A DNA stretch of 64,000 bases from Achatina immaculata (Eukaryota; Mollusca; Gastropoda; Stylommatophora; Achatinidae), in contig CM019713.1 in assembly GCA_009760885.1 (NCBI GenBank), positions 7,562,266-7,626,265 of the forward strand, read 5' to 3'. A program made the position numbers and the translations under genes. The notes below the pieces were generated by a model, which saw nothing but the letters and a program-made list of their open reading frames with translations, was not told where the DNA came from and made no database searches. Of this stretch, positions 50,885 to 61,421 are shown one piece after another. The stretch's first letter is position 1, and each line of letters begins with the position of its first letter.

Positions 50885-51860
50885 ACAGAGACACTGCAGT
50901 AAAGCTGTGGTAACAAAATGTATAAACTAGGAAAAATGTATTAACATCTTTTCTTACTTTACGAGTTCACAGTTGTGGCTTATCCAACGCTGTGTCAGAA
51001 AATGCGCAAGGTGGAGTGTAGAGAGTATTTAAATGAAGACTACGAATGTGTGACAGGCTGGTTGTAACTCAGGATGGTGTGTGGGGAAACCATGATGGGG
51101 AGAGAAGAGAGACTGATACAATGGTAATCTATCCGGGAGAAGGTGAAATATGTGATTATAGTTGGGGTAGAGGGGTTGTAATGTGATGGTGTGAAGATGT
51201 TCTGAACTATTTGCAATAAGTGAGAAGGGAGTGGAACTTAGTGGGGAGGGATTATGATTATGAAAGAGGAGAATGTTAGGTGTAGCTGAATAATGAATTC
51301 AAATGGTTCAAGAGTCCCATATTCCTGGATGTAGCGGTTCTCAAGGGCTGGGCGGCCTGTTTCATTTGCGTGACATTGTTTCATGGCTGTTAGCAGAAGT
51401 CAGATTTGCCTTTGCGGTTGGGGCCATTGAAATGATTCGAGACAGGTCTCGAAGCATGGTAATTGATATAGTACAGATGTTTTTGCATGCGGTCCCCTAA
51501 TCTGAGGCTAGTTTCACCAAAGTAATTTATCCTGCATCTTTTGCATATAATGACACATATCAAATTGCGGGATTCGCATGTGAATCCCTCATAGAGAGTG
51601 AGGATAGTTTTGGGGAAGGTGATCGTTTTCATTTCCCAGACTACAGGGCAGGTTACACAACGAGGGCTGTTACATTTTCTAGCGCCAACATATTCAAGGT
51701 TCAGCTTCAAGCGGCCATGGACAAGGATGTTCTTAAGATTGAGTTCCCGTTTGTATGCTAATATAGGTGGATCAGAGAAAATGTTGCGAGTGTCAGGGGT
51801 CGAGCTGGATTAGTGGTAGATAACAATACAGAATTTTTTTATCCGTCTGACCATGCGGGT
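50885..51860 (-). pseudogene. PLE-1, copy in minus orientation: GIY-YIG end and terminus
   Basis: Minus-strand frame 51390-51710 (106 aa): KLNLEYVGARKCNSPRCVTC, KTITFPKTILTLYEGFTCES, then RNLICVIICKRCRINYFGET SLRLGDRMQKHL. The first part is the Cys-rich linker and the second the GIY-YIG endonuclease known from Penelope-like elements (xVIYLIxCxxCxxxYVGET). The Gly and Tyr of GIY are not clearly kept. The 3' flank (50885-51300) is the non-coding terminus. An inverted partner is 55060-55870. Confidence 0.8.
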
Positions 51861-51998
51861 GAAAAGGAAGATAGATAGAAGTGTTTGGTGCATTTTTACA
51901 AGGTGGCAGAGGGAGTGAGTAATGTGAGAAAAGTGAGAAAAAACAAATAGAAAGTATGAGAGTGAGATGAGAATGTACGATAATAAAAATCGTACAAC

Positions 51999-52034
51999 AT
52001 CCGATAATTCGGCGTGAGCTTTTTTTCGAGTATT
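51999..52034 (-). ncRNA. Hammerhead-like motif in PLE-2 terminus
   Basis: Minus strand: box TCGAAAA (U3, A8), stem II AGCTCACGCC, GAA then TTATC, stem I 3' arm GGAT. The core 3' half (GAATTATC) is mutated relative to GAAATATC at 63463-63496, so activity is doubtful. Confidence 0.45.
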
Positions 52035-52584
52035 ACATACATAAACAAGACAAAAACGTATAACTAAACGAAAAACTTGTCTTAATATGGCATCCTCCAA
52101 AAGTACGAAACGTAGAAATGCGTGTCCATTAGACAAGGCATAGAGATTACGCGGGACCACACAAAGGATAAGCAGATAGAGCCAATCGTAAAGAAGAGGC
52201 GGAGAGAGGGAGCGAAACAGATGGGGGAAGGGCAATAGACATATGAGAGCCACTAGTAAAGAGGGTGTCGAGGAGGGGGAAGGGAAAGGGAAGAGATGAT
52301 GAATAAAGAACATAAACATCTGCATTGGGAAAATGTGAAACTGGTACATAAGACAAGACCCTATACACCTATAGGCAGCCAAAGAAGAAGAGAAGGTGGG
52401 GTTGGGATCGGGAGTTAGGAGAAAGAACCAATAAAGTAGAGGAGAACTAATCACACAGAAAAAAGGTGAAAAACTAAAGAAGTTAAAAGAAGCTGAAGAC
52501 ATAGTTAATTCCAGCTGAATGGAGACAGTCAGCCTGGAAAATAAGGCGCTGTTCTGGGATCCTCTGTGATCGTACATCAGCAGA

Positions 52585-52947
52585 TCAAGAGCGGATCGCA
52601 CTAACAGAAATGTCCTGTTTTCCCCTGTGGTTGCTAAAGCAAAACTGTTTAGCCACAGGTGTCCAGGCCCTTTTCGAAATATCGTTAAGATGTTGGCGAA
52701 AACGATCTTCTAAGGGTAAACCGGTCTCCCTATATACTTCATACCACATTGTTTGGACATCATAATATAAATAACATTGTGAGAACTGATAATGCGGACT
52801 TAGGGAAGGAGATCTGGCTAGCCTCGACAACAAACTGGCAAGTGTTGCATCTACGGCGTCTGCAGCGTCTGGTATCATAAAAAGTGTCTTAAGGCCACTT
52901 CGAACTAAAAGGTCCCTAAGCTTTTTGCCCCGTCTATAGGCAATCAA
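52585..52947 (-). pseudogene. PLE-2 GIY-YIG endonuclease remnant
   Basis: 120-aa frame: MIAYRRGKKLRDLLVRSGLK at the start, like the YRRxxNLRDxLVRS block between RT and endonuclease of Penelope-like elements, then MWYEVYRETGLPLEDRFRQH LNDISKRAWTPVAKQF, the ETGRxLxxRFxEHL part of GIY-YIG. The central Cys-rich segment and the first GIY strand are degraded. Confidence 0.75.
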
Positions 52948-53075
52948 TGGGGGCTCTCCAAAAAGTTCACGTGAATCAGGCTCGGTCTGGAGGAGATTGA
53001 GATGACGAAACAGTATGATTTAACTGCCAAACTATGAGGGTGGTGCGTGAGTACCAGTTTAACTCTGTCCGAGCT

Positions 53076-53950
53076 TCAGTGCGGTTTAGTAGTGAGGGTT
53101 TGTTGCTGCGATATAAGGCTGATGCGGTTCCAAGATGACGAGAGAACATATTCTCTATGGCCCCGCAGACGGAAGAAATCTAGCATTTTATGGCCTTGAT
53201 CCTGGAAATCAACATCCTTTGTACACAAACGTCGCAACCTAATGAGCTGGAAAAAAGGAATTGAGTCCTTAAAGGAGAAGTACAAGAGATAGTTGTGAGA
53301 GTCTGTAGGTTTATAGCGGACAGAAGTAGTAAGCCCGGTAGGGCCAATAGTAACGCCAATGTCGAGAAAGTTAGCGGAAGTAGTAGAGGCATGGGAGGTG
53401 AAAGAAATGACAGGATTGTACTCCTTAATAAAACTGATAAAGTTGTCAAGGTTTTCCTCTGGCACTGATGTGACCCCAGTGCCGTCATCTATGTAGCGTC
53501 TATAGAAAGCTGGAAAGGTGCCTCTAAAGGCTCTCAGAAACTTGTGTTCGAAGTGGCCTATGAACAGACATGCATAACTTGGTAGCCATGGCCACACCAC
53601 TAATCTGGTCGAAGTAAAGGTCATTGAATTCAAACGAAATAAACTGGAGGACAAGTCGTGTAAGGGGCAGAATAGTAGACGTAGGAATAGAAGGATGGCG
53701 TCTTTTGTTCAGAAAGAACTTGACGGCCTGAAGTCCCTGATCATGCGGGATGGATGTGTATAAGGACAATACATCAAGAGTGAAGATACGGCAGGTGTTA
53801 CCATGCAGGAGTGTTAGGGTATAAAAAGCAATGAGAGCATGATTTGTGTCCTTAAGATAATTGGGCAGACTAGTGACAAGAGGTTGAAAGATGCTGTCCA
53901 GAAAGTCAGAGAAAGGTTTATATATCGCAGAAGGATAGCCCAATTCAGCA
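53076..53950 (-). pseudogene. PLE-2 reverse transcriptase
   Basis: Two frames. 53985-53524 contains PFSDFLDSIFQPLV, LKDTNHAL, TLDVLSLYTSIPHDQGLQAV (motif A with its Asp) and FEFNDLYFDQISGVAMATKL (usual QxxGxAMGT). 53654-53076 contains PSYACLFIGHFEHKFL, FYRRYIDDGTGV (motif C, YIDD intact) and FLDIGVTI. The frames overlap at about 53560, where a shift separates motif B from motif C. RT of the Penelope type: YIDD and DxxSLYTxIP are characteristic. Confidence 0.88.
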
Positions 53951-54660
53951 ACACTGAACTCCCTCTCCAAACTGTCTCTCTTCACACCAAGGACAACTAT
54001 TTAGGCAAACCCATCTTCTATCTTCTTCTTGAAACGCACAAACCCGGTCATCCTGGACGTCCCATTGTATTAGCATGCTCATGCCCCAGAAAGCACATTT
54101 CTGACATTTTGGACAGCATATTCCAGCCGTTAGTTCACAAACTACTTTCTTTTTTGAAAGATACCAACCACGCCTTAACAACATTTGATGCCATGAAACT
54201 CTCTCAACACCACATTTATCATATCTTTCTCGTTGATGTCTGTTCCCTACACACCTCTATCTCCCATAAGGATGGACTCTTAGCACTCCGCTATTTTCTC
54301 GACAAAGATCCTCACCCCACCACTAACACTGATACCATAATTAGACTCACACAGCTAGTACTCAACCTAAATTCTTTTGAATTCAGCGGCGAATAATTCG
54401 ATCAAATCAGTATGTCGCCACGGGAACGAACATGGGTCCCAGTTATGCATGTTTATTTATTGACTTTCTGGAAGTTAAATTATGGGAAACCTACACTGGC
54501 AGACTTCCAGAATTCTATAAAAGGTACATAGATGATGGCATTGGAGTCACCAGTATGCCACAAGACGAGCTAAAAAATTTTATTGAATTCGCCAACTCAC
54601 TTAATTAGAATATAAAATTCACTTATAAAATTTTGACAAGTCTGTCAACTTTTAGGGCAT
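53916..54660 (+). pseudogene. PLE-1 reverse transcriptase
   Basis: Frame 53839-54396 carries KPIFYLLLETHKPGHPGRPI, ISDILDSIFQPLVHKLLSFL and IFLVDVCSLHTSISHKDGLL (motif A). Tyr in SLYTS is His here. A stop at 54394 is followed by YFDQISMSPREGTNMGPSYA (54397-54450), KLWETYTGRLPEFYKRYIDD GIG (YIDD intact, 54480-54545) and FIEFANSL, then a stop at 54606. Inactive. Confidence 0.85.
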
Positions 54661-55575
54661 CAAAACATCTATTGGCACAGACTTCCTGGTTACTTGTGTA
54701 TTTTACAAGCCCACCGACAGCCACACCTATTTGCTTTACGCCTCCTCCCCATCCTGAAGCCTGTAAGAACTCCAGCCCATACTCCCAACTCCTCCGTCTT
54801 TGCAGCCTATGTCAGGATAATGTGGACTTTATAGATCAGTCTAACAAATTATTAGAATATTTCCCTCATCGCCACTACCCAGAAAATGTCCTTCGGAAAG
54901 CATTCAACTGCATCCAACTAGACAACCGCAAAGAAGCATTCAGGAAAAAACTTGTTACCCCATCTGACAGAGTTAAATTAGTACTTCCTTTTCACCCGCG
55001 TGGTCAGATTGGTTACGAAAACTCTTTATCGTCATCTGTCAGTAATCCAACTGGACTCCGACAATCGCGATATTTTCTCTGATCCACCTCTATTGGCAGA
55101 CAAAAGGTAACTAAATCTTAAGAACATCCTCGCCCATAGCCATCTGAAGCGGAACCTTGAATATGTTGGCACTAGAAAATGTAACAGCTCTCGTTGTGTT
55201 TTTTGCCACGTAGTCTGGGAAATGAAAACGATCACCTTTCCCAAAACTATCCTCACTCTCCATGAAGAATTCACATGCGAGTCCTATAATGTGATATATC
55301 TCATTGTATGAAAAAGATTCAGAATAATTTACATTGGTGAAACTGGCCTCAGATTATGGGACTACATGCAAAAACATCTGTACGATATCACCCAGCATGC
55401 TTCGAAACCAGTCCTGAATCATTTCACCGGCCCCAATTAAATCTGACTTTCTGATAACAGTCATGAAACAATGTCACGCAGATGACACAGGCCGCCCAGC
55501 CCTTGAAAACCGCTACATCCAGGAATATGGGACTCTTGAATCACATGGTTTGAACTCATTATTCAGCTACACCTA
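54661..55575 (+). pseudogene. PLE-1 RT end, Cys-rich linker and GIY-YIG endonuclease
   Basis: Frame 54633-55082: YSQLLRLCSLCQDNVDFIDQ, FPHRHYPENVLRKAFNCIQL and DRVKLVLPFHPRG. Then in other frames LAHSHLKRNLEYVGTRKCNS SRCVFCHV, KTITFPKTILTLHEEFTCES, NVIYLIV then IIYIGETGLRLWDYMQKHL (GIY-YIG, with YIGE kept) and DDTGRPALENRYIQEYGTLE SHGLNSLFSYT at the end. A TGA near 55310 lies within the endonuclease. Confidence 0.82.
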
Positions 55576-56008
55576 ACATTCTTCTCTTTCACAATCATAA
55601 TCTCCCCTCACTAAGTTCCACTCCCTTCTCACTTGTTACAAATAGTTCAGAACATCTTCACACCATCACATTAACCCCCTCTACCCCAACTATAATTACA
55701 TATTTCACCTTCTCCCGGATAGATTACCATTGTATCAATCTCTCTTCTCTCCTCATCACGGTTTCCCCACACACCATCCTGAGCTACAACCAGCCTGTCA
55801 CACATTCGTAGTCTTCATTTAAATACTCTCTACACTCCACCTTGCGCATTTTCTGACACAGCGTCGGATAAGCCACAGCTTTTTACAAGTTACAGCTAAA
55901 TGTCCTATTCATTTTATGTGATTTTTTTCTTTTTTTTTTTTAAATATAACTTTCATGTTGAATTTATATTTTATCTCCTCTCTCTCTATTTCTTCGTCCT
56001 GTGTGTTT

Positions 56009-56042
56009 TTGTATGATTAAAGCTCACGCCGAAACGTTACAA
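56009..56042 (+). ncRNA. Hammerhead-like motif in PLE-1 terminus
   Basis: Stem I TTGT/ACAA, box ATGATTA with an A3-U8 pair in place of C3-G8, stem II GC/GC with loop TCAC, GAAA, stem III ACGT, U17. Same stem I as at 3043-3076 but different box and stem II bases. Confidence 0.5.
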
Positions 56043-56090
56043 CTTTATTCTCTTTAAGTAGTAAAAGCTGTTCCTACTGTTTTCCCCTAC

Positions 56091-56842
56091 TTTATCTTAT
56101 ATCTTATATCCTTCCCGTGCCGTTAGACGTCACATAGGGCTCGCAAAGTATTCCGCCAATTTTTCTTGTCTTCGGCGAATCTTTCAACCTCATCAAAGGA
56201 TTTTATGCCTGTTAATTTGGCCTCTCTTAATAATGTCCTCTTCAGAGTTTCACGCAGTCTGCCTCTTTTTCTTCGGCTTGTTGTGTTTCACTTGATAGCT
56301 TGTTTTGGGATTTTCTGATCATTTCTTCTGATCAAGTGATCCTAACTTCCTTTCTAGTGTCACCATCCTGGTCTATGCAGCTGCCAAGTTATGCAAATTG
56401 ATTGACTTCTTCAATATCTGCCCCTTCTATGTGTATTTTTCCATTCTGATTGAGAGGAATTTTCATTATTTTTATTTTGTCCTTGTTAATTTAAAGTCCT
56501 GTTTTGCTAGCCAGTGAAGACAGGCTATCTGTTTTTTCTTGCATTGAATTCACATTATTACTGATAAGAGTTATGTCATCAGCAAAATCAAGATCTTCTA
56601 GCTGGGTCCCATGTACCCTGTCAATACCTGTGTTACCTGTGCAGCATTTTTTCATTATGAAGTCTATTGTAATCCCAAAAAGTAAAGGAGACAGTATACA
56701 TCCTTGTTTCACACCTGTTTCAATCTGGAACCATTCACTCATCCCTTCTTCTGTCTTGACTCCCTACTTTATACATAACAATAATTCGAATTCACTGTCT
56801 CGATTATTTTGTGAACCGTTTTCTTTCCTGTTTAGAAGGAAT
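56091..56842 (-). pseudogene. Fam C LINE, copy 3, 5'-truncated
   Basis: Minus strand: FQIETGVKQGCILSPLLFGI TIDFIMKK, LEDLDFADDITLISNN (motif C FADD), SLASKTGL, QNGKIHIEGADIEEVNQF-like, then the C-terminal pieces RRKRGRLRETLKRTLLREAK and LDEVERFAEDKKNWR-like. It ends ACGGCACGGGAAGGATATAA GATATAAGATAA, the Fam C tail. Starts at the RT motif B/C region. Confidence 0.82.
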
Positions 56843-56869
56843 ACATTTTGAAATAATCGAATCCGCCTT

Positions 56870-57065
56870 TCGATAATACCTGGACAAATGAGTGGCGAAA
56901 TGGGTAGTGCATCGGTCTATCATGACTTAGGTCAGGGGTTGAATCCGGCAGGAGGCGCCCCAGTCGTCCAGGTATAGAAATAGTTTCCCGGATTCTTCTG
57001 GAGCTGGGGAAGGAAAGTCCGTCAGGCGTGATACTTATCATATCACCCTCTAGTGTGCTGACAGG
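56870..57065 (+). mobile_element. tRNA-derived SINE-like repeat
   Basis: GTGGCGAAATGGGTAGTGCATC resembles an A-box region and GGGGTTGAATCCGGC a B box, about 40 bp apart as in tRNA. The downstream body has a CCTCTAGTGTGCTGACAGGTC stretch. The tRNA arms do not pair well, so it is a SINE head rather than a tRNA gene. Only one copy is visible. Confidence 0.5.
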
Positions 57066-57724
57066 TCAATGAAAATATAGCCACTAACACCGTATCCCTA
57101 TGTGCCTCTAAGTCACCTTTACCTACAGTTACCCTTTCAATAGCGTAGTACACGTACTATAAGTTAAATTTCTGAAAGGAAACAACCGTGGTATTGTTTG
57201 CATCGCAAAGATACGCGTTAATTCCCCTGAAAACGCATGCGATATTTAGGCCAGCGTAGCGGACACGGTTTGGGGCCAGGATTAGGCCAAGCAAGAGTCC
57301 ATGGTTTAAGTTGTTAAATTTTCTTACTTAAAGGTAAAAAGTAAAACTCCCGTTTCCTTTCCATTAAGGCATACTGAGGATATGGTGTTAGGCCCATATT
57401 TCCAAGACCTTCGGCATATGAAAGTGTGGTGTGGTCAGTATCACGCCTGGCTGCATTTACCTTCCCAGATTTCTCTAGCATCATTTTTAGAGGCTGGGTG
57501 CAGACATTCGCTGACGATTTCTGTTTCTCTAACAAGCCGTGTGCAGTATTCATCCAGGTTAACACAATGTGCTGTGTCATCTTAAAGCGCTCAAAGCTCG
57601 TTGTGTTTAGCCTGGTAAAACTGTACGTTCTTCTTTGCGGAGTCTGAGGTTTATATGCTTTTTTTTCCTTAAAAATATACTGTGGCTACACAATATGAGA
57701 TAAAGAGAAAAAAAAAACCAAACT
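57066..57724. other. Spacer
   Basis: Several ~70-90-aa overlapping ORFs without recognisable similarity; no repeat structure. Confidence 0.4.
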
Positions 57725-58420
57725 AAGATAATGTTCCAAAAGGTGAAAAGTATTTTGTGCAACAAATCACTGTCACTGAGTGTAAGGGAACGGGTGCTCC
57801 AGTGCTACATAGAGCCAGATCTGATCTATGGACGTGAAGCACAGTAGACAATTACTAAGCAAATACAAAAGAAATAACAACGCCAGGAAAACTGGTTCTA
57901 GTAAGGAAAGTAGATGGAGGAGTATGGTTCACCTTTACAAAAAGATAGGATAAATGAATGGGTCCACTTTCCTCATGTTTTTGTCTATCGTTTTGTAAAA
58001 TTTAAAATGTAAACCCCCATCTACTTTCATTACTAAAGAGATACAACAGAGTCTGGAAGCCAGGGAAATGTGGCTTCTTAGAAGAACGTTAAGGCCACCA
58101 TGGACAGCAAGGATATCAAATTAATACATTTTGAGAGAGACCGATTCGAGAAGACAAATACTTACAACAGTCTGCAAACGACAGTCTAAATTTATAGGAT
58201 ATTTCGTGAGAAAAGGAAAGCGAGAGTTACTACATGTCACACTGTAACAACAGACAACAGGAAAGTTAGCAGGGAAAAAAGGCCGAGGTAGACCAAGAGA
58301 GAAAATCCTGGAAGGACAGGCAAGATGGCATGGAAAGAGACTCCAGAACAGCTCATAGAGGCAAAACAGGACAGAGAGTTGTGGAAGGTTATGATGGCCA
58401 AGGCCAGTAAGCACGGAACT
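57725..58420 (+). pseudogene. RTE-like LINE C-terminal relic with TIR insert
   Basis: FQKVKSILCNKSLSLSVRER VLQCYIEPDLIYG (57730-57830), TITKQIQK, [insert], QQSLEAREMWLLRRTLRPPW TA, TVCKRQSKFIGYFVRKGKRE LL, GKKGRGRPREKILEGQARWH and ERDRELWKVMMAKASKHG: the complete post-RT tail of an RTE-like LINE resembling Fam B. Frames are broken. No clear SSR tail. Confidence 0.7.
57899..58035. mobile_element. ~133-bp TIR element inside LINE relic
   Basis: GTAAGGAAAGTAGATGGAGG on the left is mirrored by the complement GTAATGAAAGTAGATGGGGG on the right, each bordered by TA. The element interrupts the LINE relic between TITKQIQK and SLEAREMW. Slightly outside, ATACAAAAGA and ATACAACAGA could instead be the target duplication of a larger insert. 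Confidence 0.55.
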
Positions 58421-60080
58421 TCACAGATAGACACTTGTGTGAGCAACAAAAATTGTTACTCCTCTGGGATACAAATCTGAATAAACTTGACATATGTACG
58501 TGTGAGTTATCTTTTCTTTGGTTATATTATGTGCTTTATTTTGTATATGTAAAACTGTTACATACATTGCTAGCTATTTTTAGCTGAGTAGGAAAACGAT
58601 ATGTCACAAGCACAGGATGCTCACTTAAGCTGAGGTTAGAATGCAATTATGAAAGTGTAATTAGGAAAAGGGATGCAAGACAATTAATAATTTTCTAGGG
58701 TAATTATTTCCATAGGTCGAAACACCCCTAATGTCTTCACTGTTAAAAACTAAAGGTCTAGTTTGTGCAGGATAGTCTAGTATTTAGACTTATTAATTAA
58801 TTTATCAATATTCGGGAGTGATTCTGTGGGGATGAAATATACGCGACTTCCAGACTGACGTCAGCGGGTTCTGTTCATATGATTGGCACCGATTGTATTC
58901 ATCAAGATCCTCCCAGGTGCTACAGAGTTAGTTTACTGTGTTGAGATTCTACTACCAAGTAAAATGTAACAGAATATTGACTGTGTAGAATTTGTTTTCC
59001 TGAATTACGAGTTAAAATTAATGCCCTTGGCTTAAAAAAATAGTTTAAATTTTAGGGTAATTTCCCTTGAGTTTTCCATGCACAGCTTTGACTTGGGCCA
59101 AGATCAAGTGCTGAGAGCGTTTCTCAAAGCAAGAGAATGTTGAAAGACCTTGTAGAGTGAGTTTGTGTTTGTGTTTGTTTGTGAGAGATCTGACAATCTT
59201 TGTCCAACGTCGCCTGAAAGAATTCCTGTTTTTTTTTTGTTAAGTTATGGAGTGAATAGACAACTTGGAGACCAGCATGTCTTCAGTGTTTTCGTTACGT
59301 TATGGCGTAGCTCGCTGGCTAGTGTTAATGTTGCCAGTGGTATTTGTGTGCTCCATTTACAGCCATAAGTCTGAGATGTATAAATGGACGCTTCATCTAC
59401 CATCAAAGAATTTCATTATCTTGTTCCACGAATAAACTGGCCTTTTTCTTTTCACTTAGACAATTGGTGTTTGTTAATAAACTATGTGTAGTTAACTGTC
59501 AGGTGTCCAATCTAGGTCATGTCGCATGTACAGCGAGTTGTATCGTTTGTTATGAATGTGACTTACGTGTTATCTTCGTCAATCATCTCACCATCTGGCA
59601 AGTTTCTAGATCAAAGGAGACTGTAACAAAGTGTTTACGAACCTGTGCAGAGTCCGCTGATAAAGACACTCACTTTTCTCGTATTTTTTAAAATGAAATT
59701 TATGAAGCACACATTCAGTAATCTGACAAATAACCTGAATCTATAATTCTTCATATTATTAACAACATTATTTGTGAACTGAGAAATAATGTGAACAAAA
59801 ATGTTAGGAGAAGGATACATGCTGTAGGCTAGTAAAGGGTTAATGATCGGCATAAAATGCCTGTGCATTGTGGGTGCATTACACTATCAGCAGATGAGTA
59901 CACGCTTCAATGTAACAAGTATACATTTACATTACCAGCCGCGCTAGACATAGAAGTTTTCCCTACTTTTGGAAAATAGTTCGATGTTTTCCGTTCTTCC
60001 TATTTCTAATCTTGCCGATACTTACAAACATTTTCTCCCAATGTGGTTCTGCTGTTTTCCTTTTACATCGACGATCACCA
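58421..60080. other. Spacer, 1.66 kb, nothing recognised
   Basis: AT-rich DNA without tandem repeats, LINE blocks or element ends that I can identify. ORFs up to 115 aa (59344-59691) show no motif and no codon-like pattern, so none is called. Confidence 0.45.
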
Positions 60081-60084
60081 AAAT

Positions 60085-60840
60085 GTATATGAAACATATG
60101 TTACTGCATGAGAAATGTGAATGTTAATACATGTGAAATGTGAGTTACTACATGTTAATACATGTGAAATGTGATAGTCACTGCATGTTAATACATGTGA
60201 AATGCGAGAGTTACTACATGTCAATACATGTGAAATGTGAGAATTACTATATGTTAACACACGTGAGATATGAGAGTTAATACATGTTAATAGATGTGAA
60301 ATATGAGTCACTACATGTGAAAAGTGAGAGTTACTACACGTTACTACATGTGAAATGTGAGAGTCTCTACATGTTACAACATGTGAAATGTGAGAGTTAC
60401 TAAATATATGTGAAATGTGAGAGTTACTAAATACATGTGAAATGTGAGAGTTAATACATGTTAATAGATGTGAAATATAAGAGTCACTATACGTGAAATG
60501 TGAGAGTTACTACATGTGAAATGTGAGAGTTACTACATGATAATACATGTGAAATGTGAGAGTTCTTACATGTGAAATGTGAGAGTTACTACATGTGGAA
60601 TGTAGGAGAGCTACTACATGTTAATACATGTGAAATGTGAAATTCACTACATGTGAAATATGGGAGTTACTACATGTTAATACATGTGAAATGTGGGAGT
60701 TACTACAAGAGAAATGTGAGTCACTACATTAGAAATATGAGAGTTACTACATGTTAATACATGAGAAATATGAGTCACTACATGTGAAATATGGGAATTA
60801 CTACATGTTAATACATGTGAAACGTGAGAGTTACTACATG
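60085..60840. repeat. Minisatellite of ACATGTGAAATGTGAGAGTTACT units
   Basis: Units of about 22 and 33 bp (with or without ACATGTTAATACATG). ACATGT palindromes recur. About 27 degenerate units. The array ends exactly at the Fam E tail. Confidence 0.92.
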
Positions 60841-61420
60841 TTCATCATCATCATCACCACCTTTTACTCCCTTGAGGGCAAACATAGGCCACGGTTAAAG
60901 GCTCTCCAGTCATCCCTGTTCTTGGAATTATTCTCTGCTTCCTTCCATGTGTATCCCTTGTCTCTGAGCACTGTCATAGTTTCTCTTCTCCAAGTAAGTC
61001 TAGGTCTTCCACGTTTTCTATTTCCTTGAGGATTCCATGTCAGTGCCTGTCTTGCTATGCAGGTGTCGGGTTACCTCAGAATGTGTCCAGTCCACTTCCA
61101 CTTCCTAGACATGATTTGTGAGTTCATTGGCTCTTGTCCTGCAGTTTTCCAGATCTCCTCGTTCCTGATCTTGTCCTGCCATTTAATGTTTAAAGTCCTC
61201 CTCAAGCAGTGATTCATGAATGTTTGTATCTTTTGTTGTACTGTCTTGGTCATAAGCCATGTCACCGAACCATATAGGAGGACAGTCTTTACATTTGTAT
61301 TGAAAAGCCTAAGTTTAGTTATTGTTATTTCTTTGATGACAACATTTTATTAATTTGGATAAATGCGGTCCTAGCCTTGGTTATTCTAGCTTTAACATCC
61401 TTTTCAGTTCCCACATATTT
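60841..61420 (-). pseudogene. Fam E LINE, copy 4, C-terminal region
   Basis: Minus strand: KYVGTEKDVKARITKARTAF, QKIQTFMNHCLRRTLNIKWQ DKIRNEEIW, QIMSRKWKWTGHILR, then ARQALTWNPQGNRKRGRPRL TWRRETMTVLRDKGYTWKEA, SKNRDDWRAFNRGLCLPSRE, and a (GAT)n tail at 60841-60855. The best-preserved Fam E copy; one frame break near 61070. RT itself is absent. Confidence 0.82.
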
Positions 61421-61421
61421 A

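Larger units (their letters stand above)
51861..53915 (-). mobile_element. PLE-2, 5'-truncated, minus orientation
   Basis: Contains RT (53950 down to about 53076), linker and GIY-YIG remnant (52947-52585), about 500 bp of 3' non-coding sequence, and a hammerhead-bearing terminus (51861-52090). It abuts a PLE-1 copy on each side: 3' neighbour in the same orientation, 5' neighbour in opposite orientation. Its 5' end stops inside the RT at the DSIFQPL block. Confidence 0.8.
53916..56092 (+). mobile_element. PLE-1, plus orientation, nearly to 3' terminus
   Basis: Starts in the RT upstream of motif A (EBLPLQ-like block to PIFYLLLETHKPGHPGRPIV) and continues through RT, linker, GIY-YIG and 3' terminus with a pLTR at 55900-56092. 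Faces away from the minus-oriented PLEs, so the cluster is head to head with the joint at about 53916. The end abuts the Fam C tail at 56091. Confidence 0.82.

Noticed and set aside
51810..52601. 263-aa minus-strand ORF
   Set aside because: Covers PLE-2 3' non-coding sequence, the hammerhead-like site and the joint to PLE-1; chance open frame with no motif.
55859..55890. CTGACACAGCGTCGGATAAGCC as a second hammerhead
   Set aside because: Box-like CTGACAC is present, but no GAAA follows the would-be stem II; conserved in three PLE ends but not a hammerhead on this evidence.
56887..56960. Possible tRNA gene
   Set aside because: A and B box-like words are present but acceptor and T stems do not pair; called a SINE head.
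59344..59691. 115-aa ORF as a host exon
   Set aside because: No splice-site pattern, domain or repeat-independent support; too weak to call.
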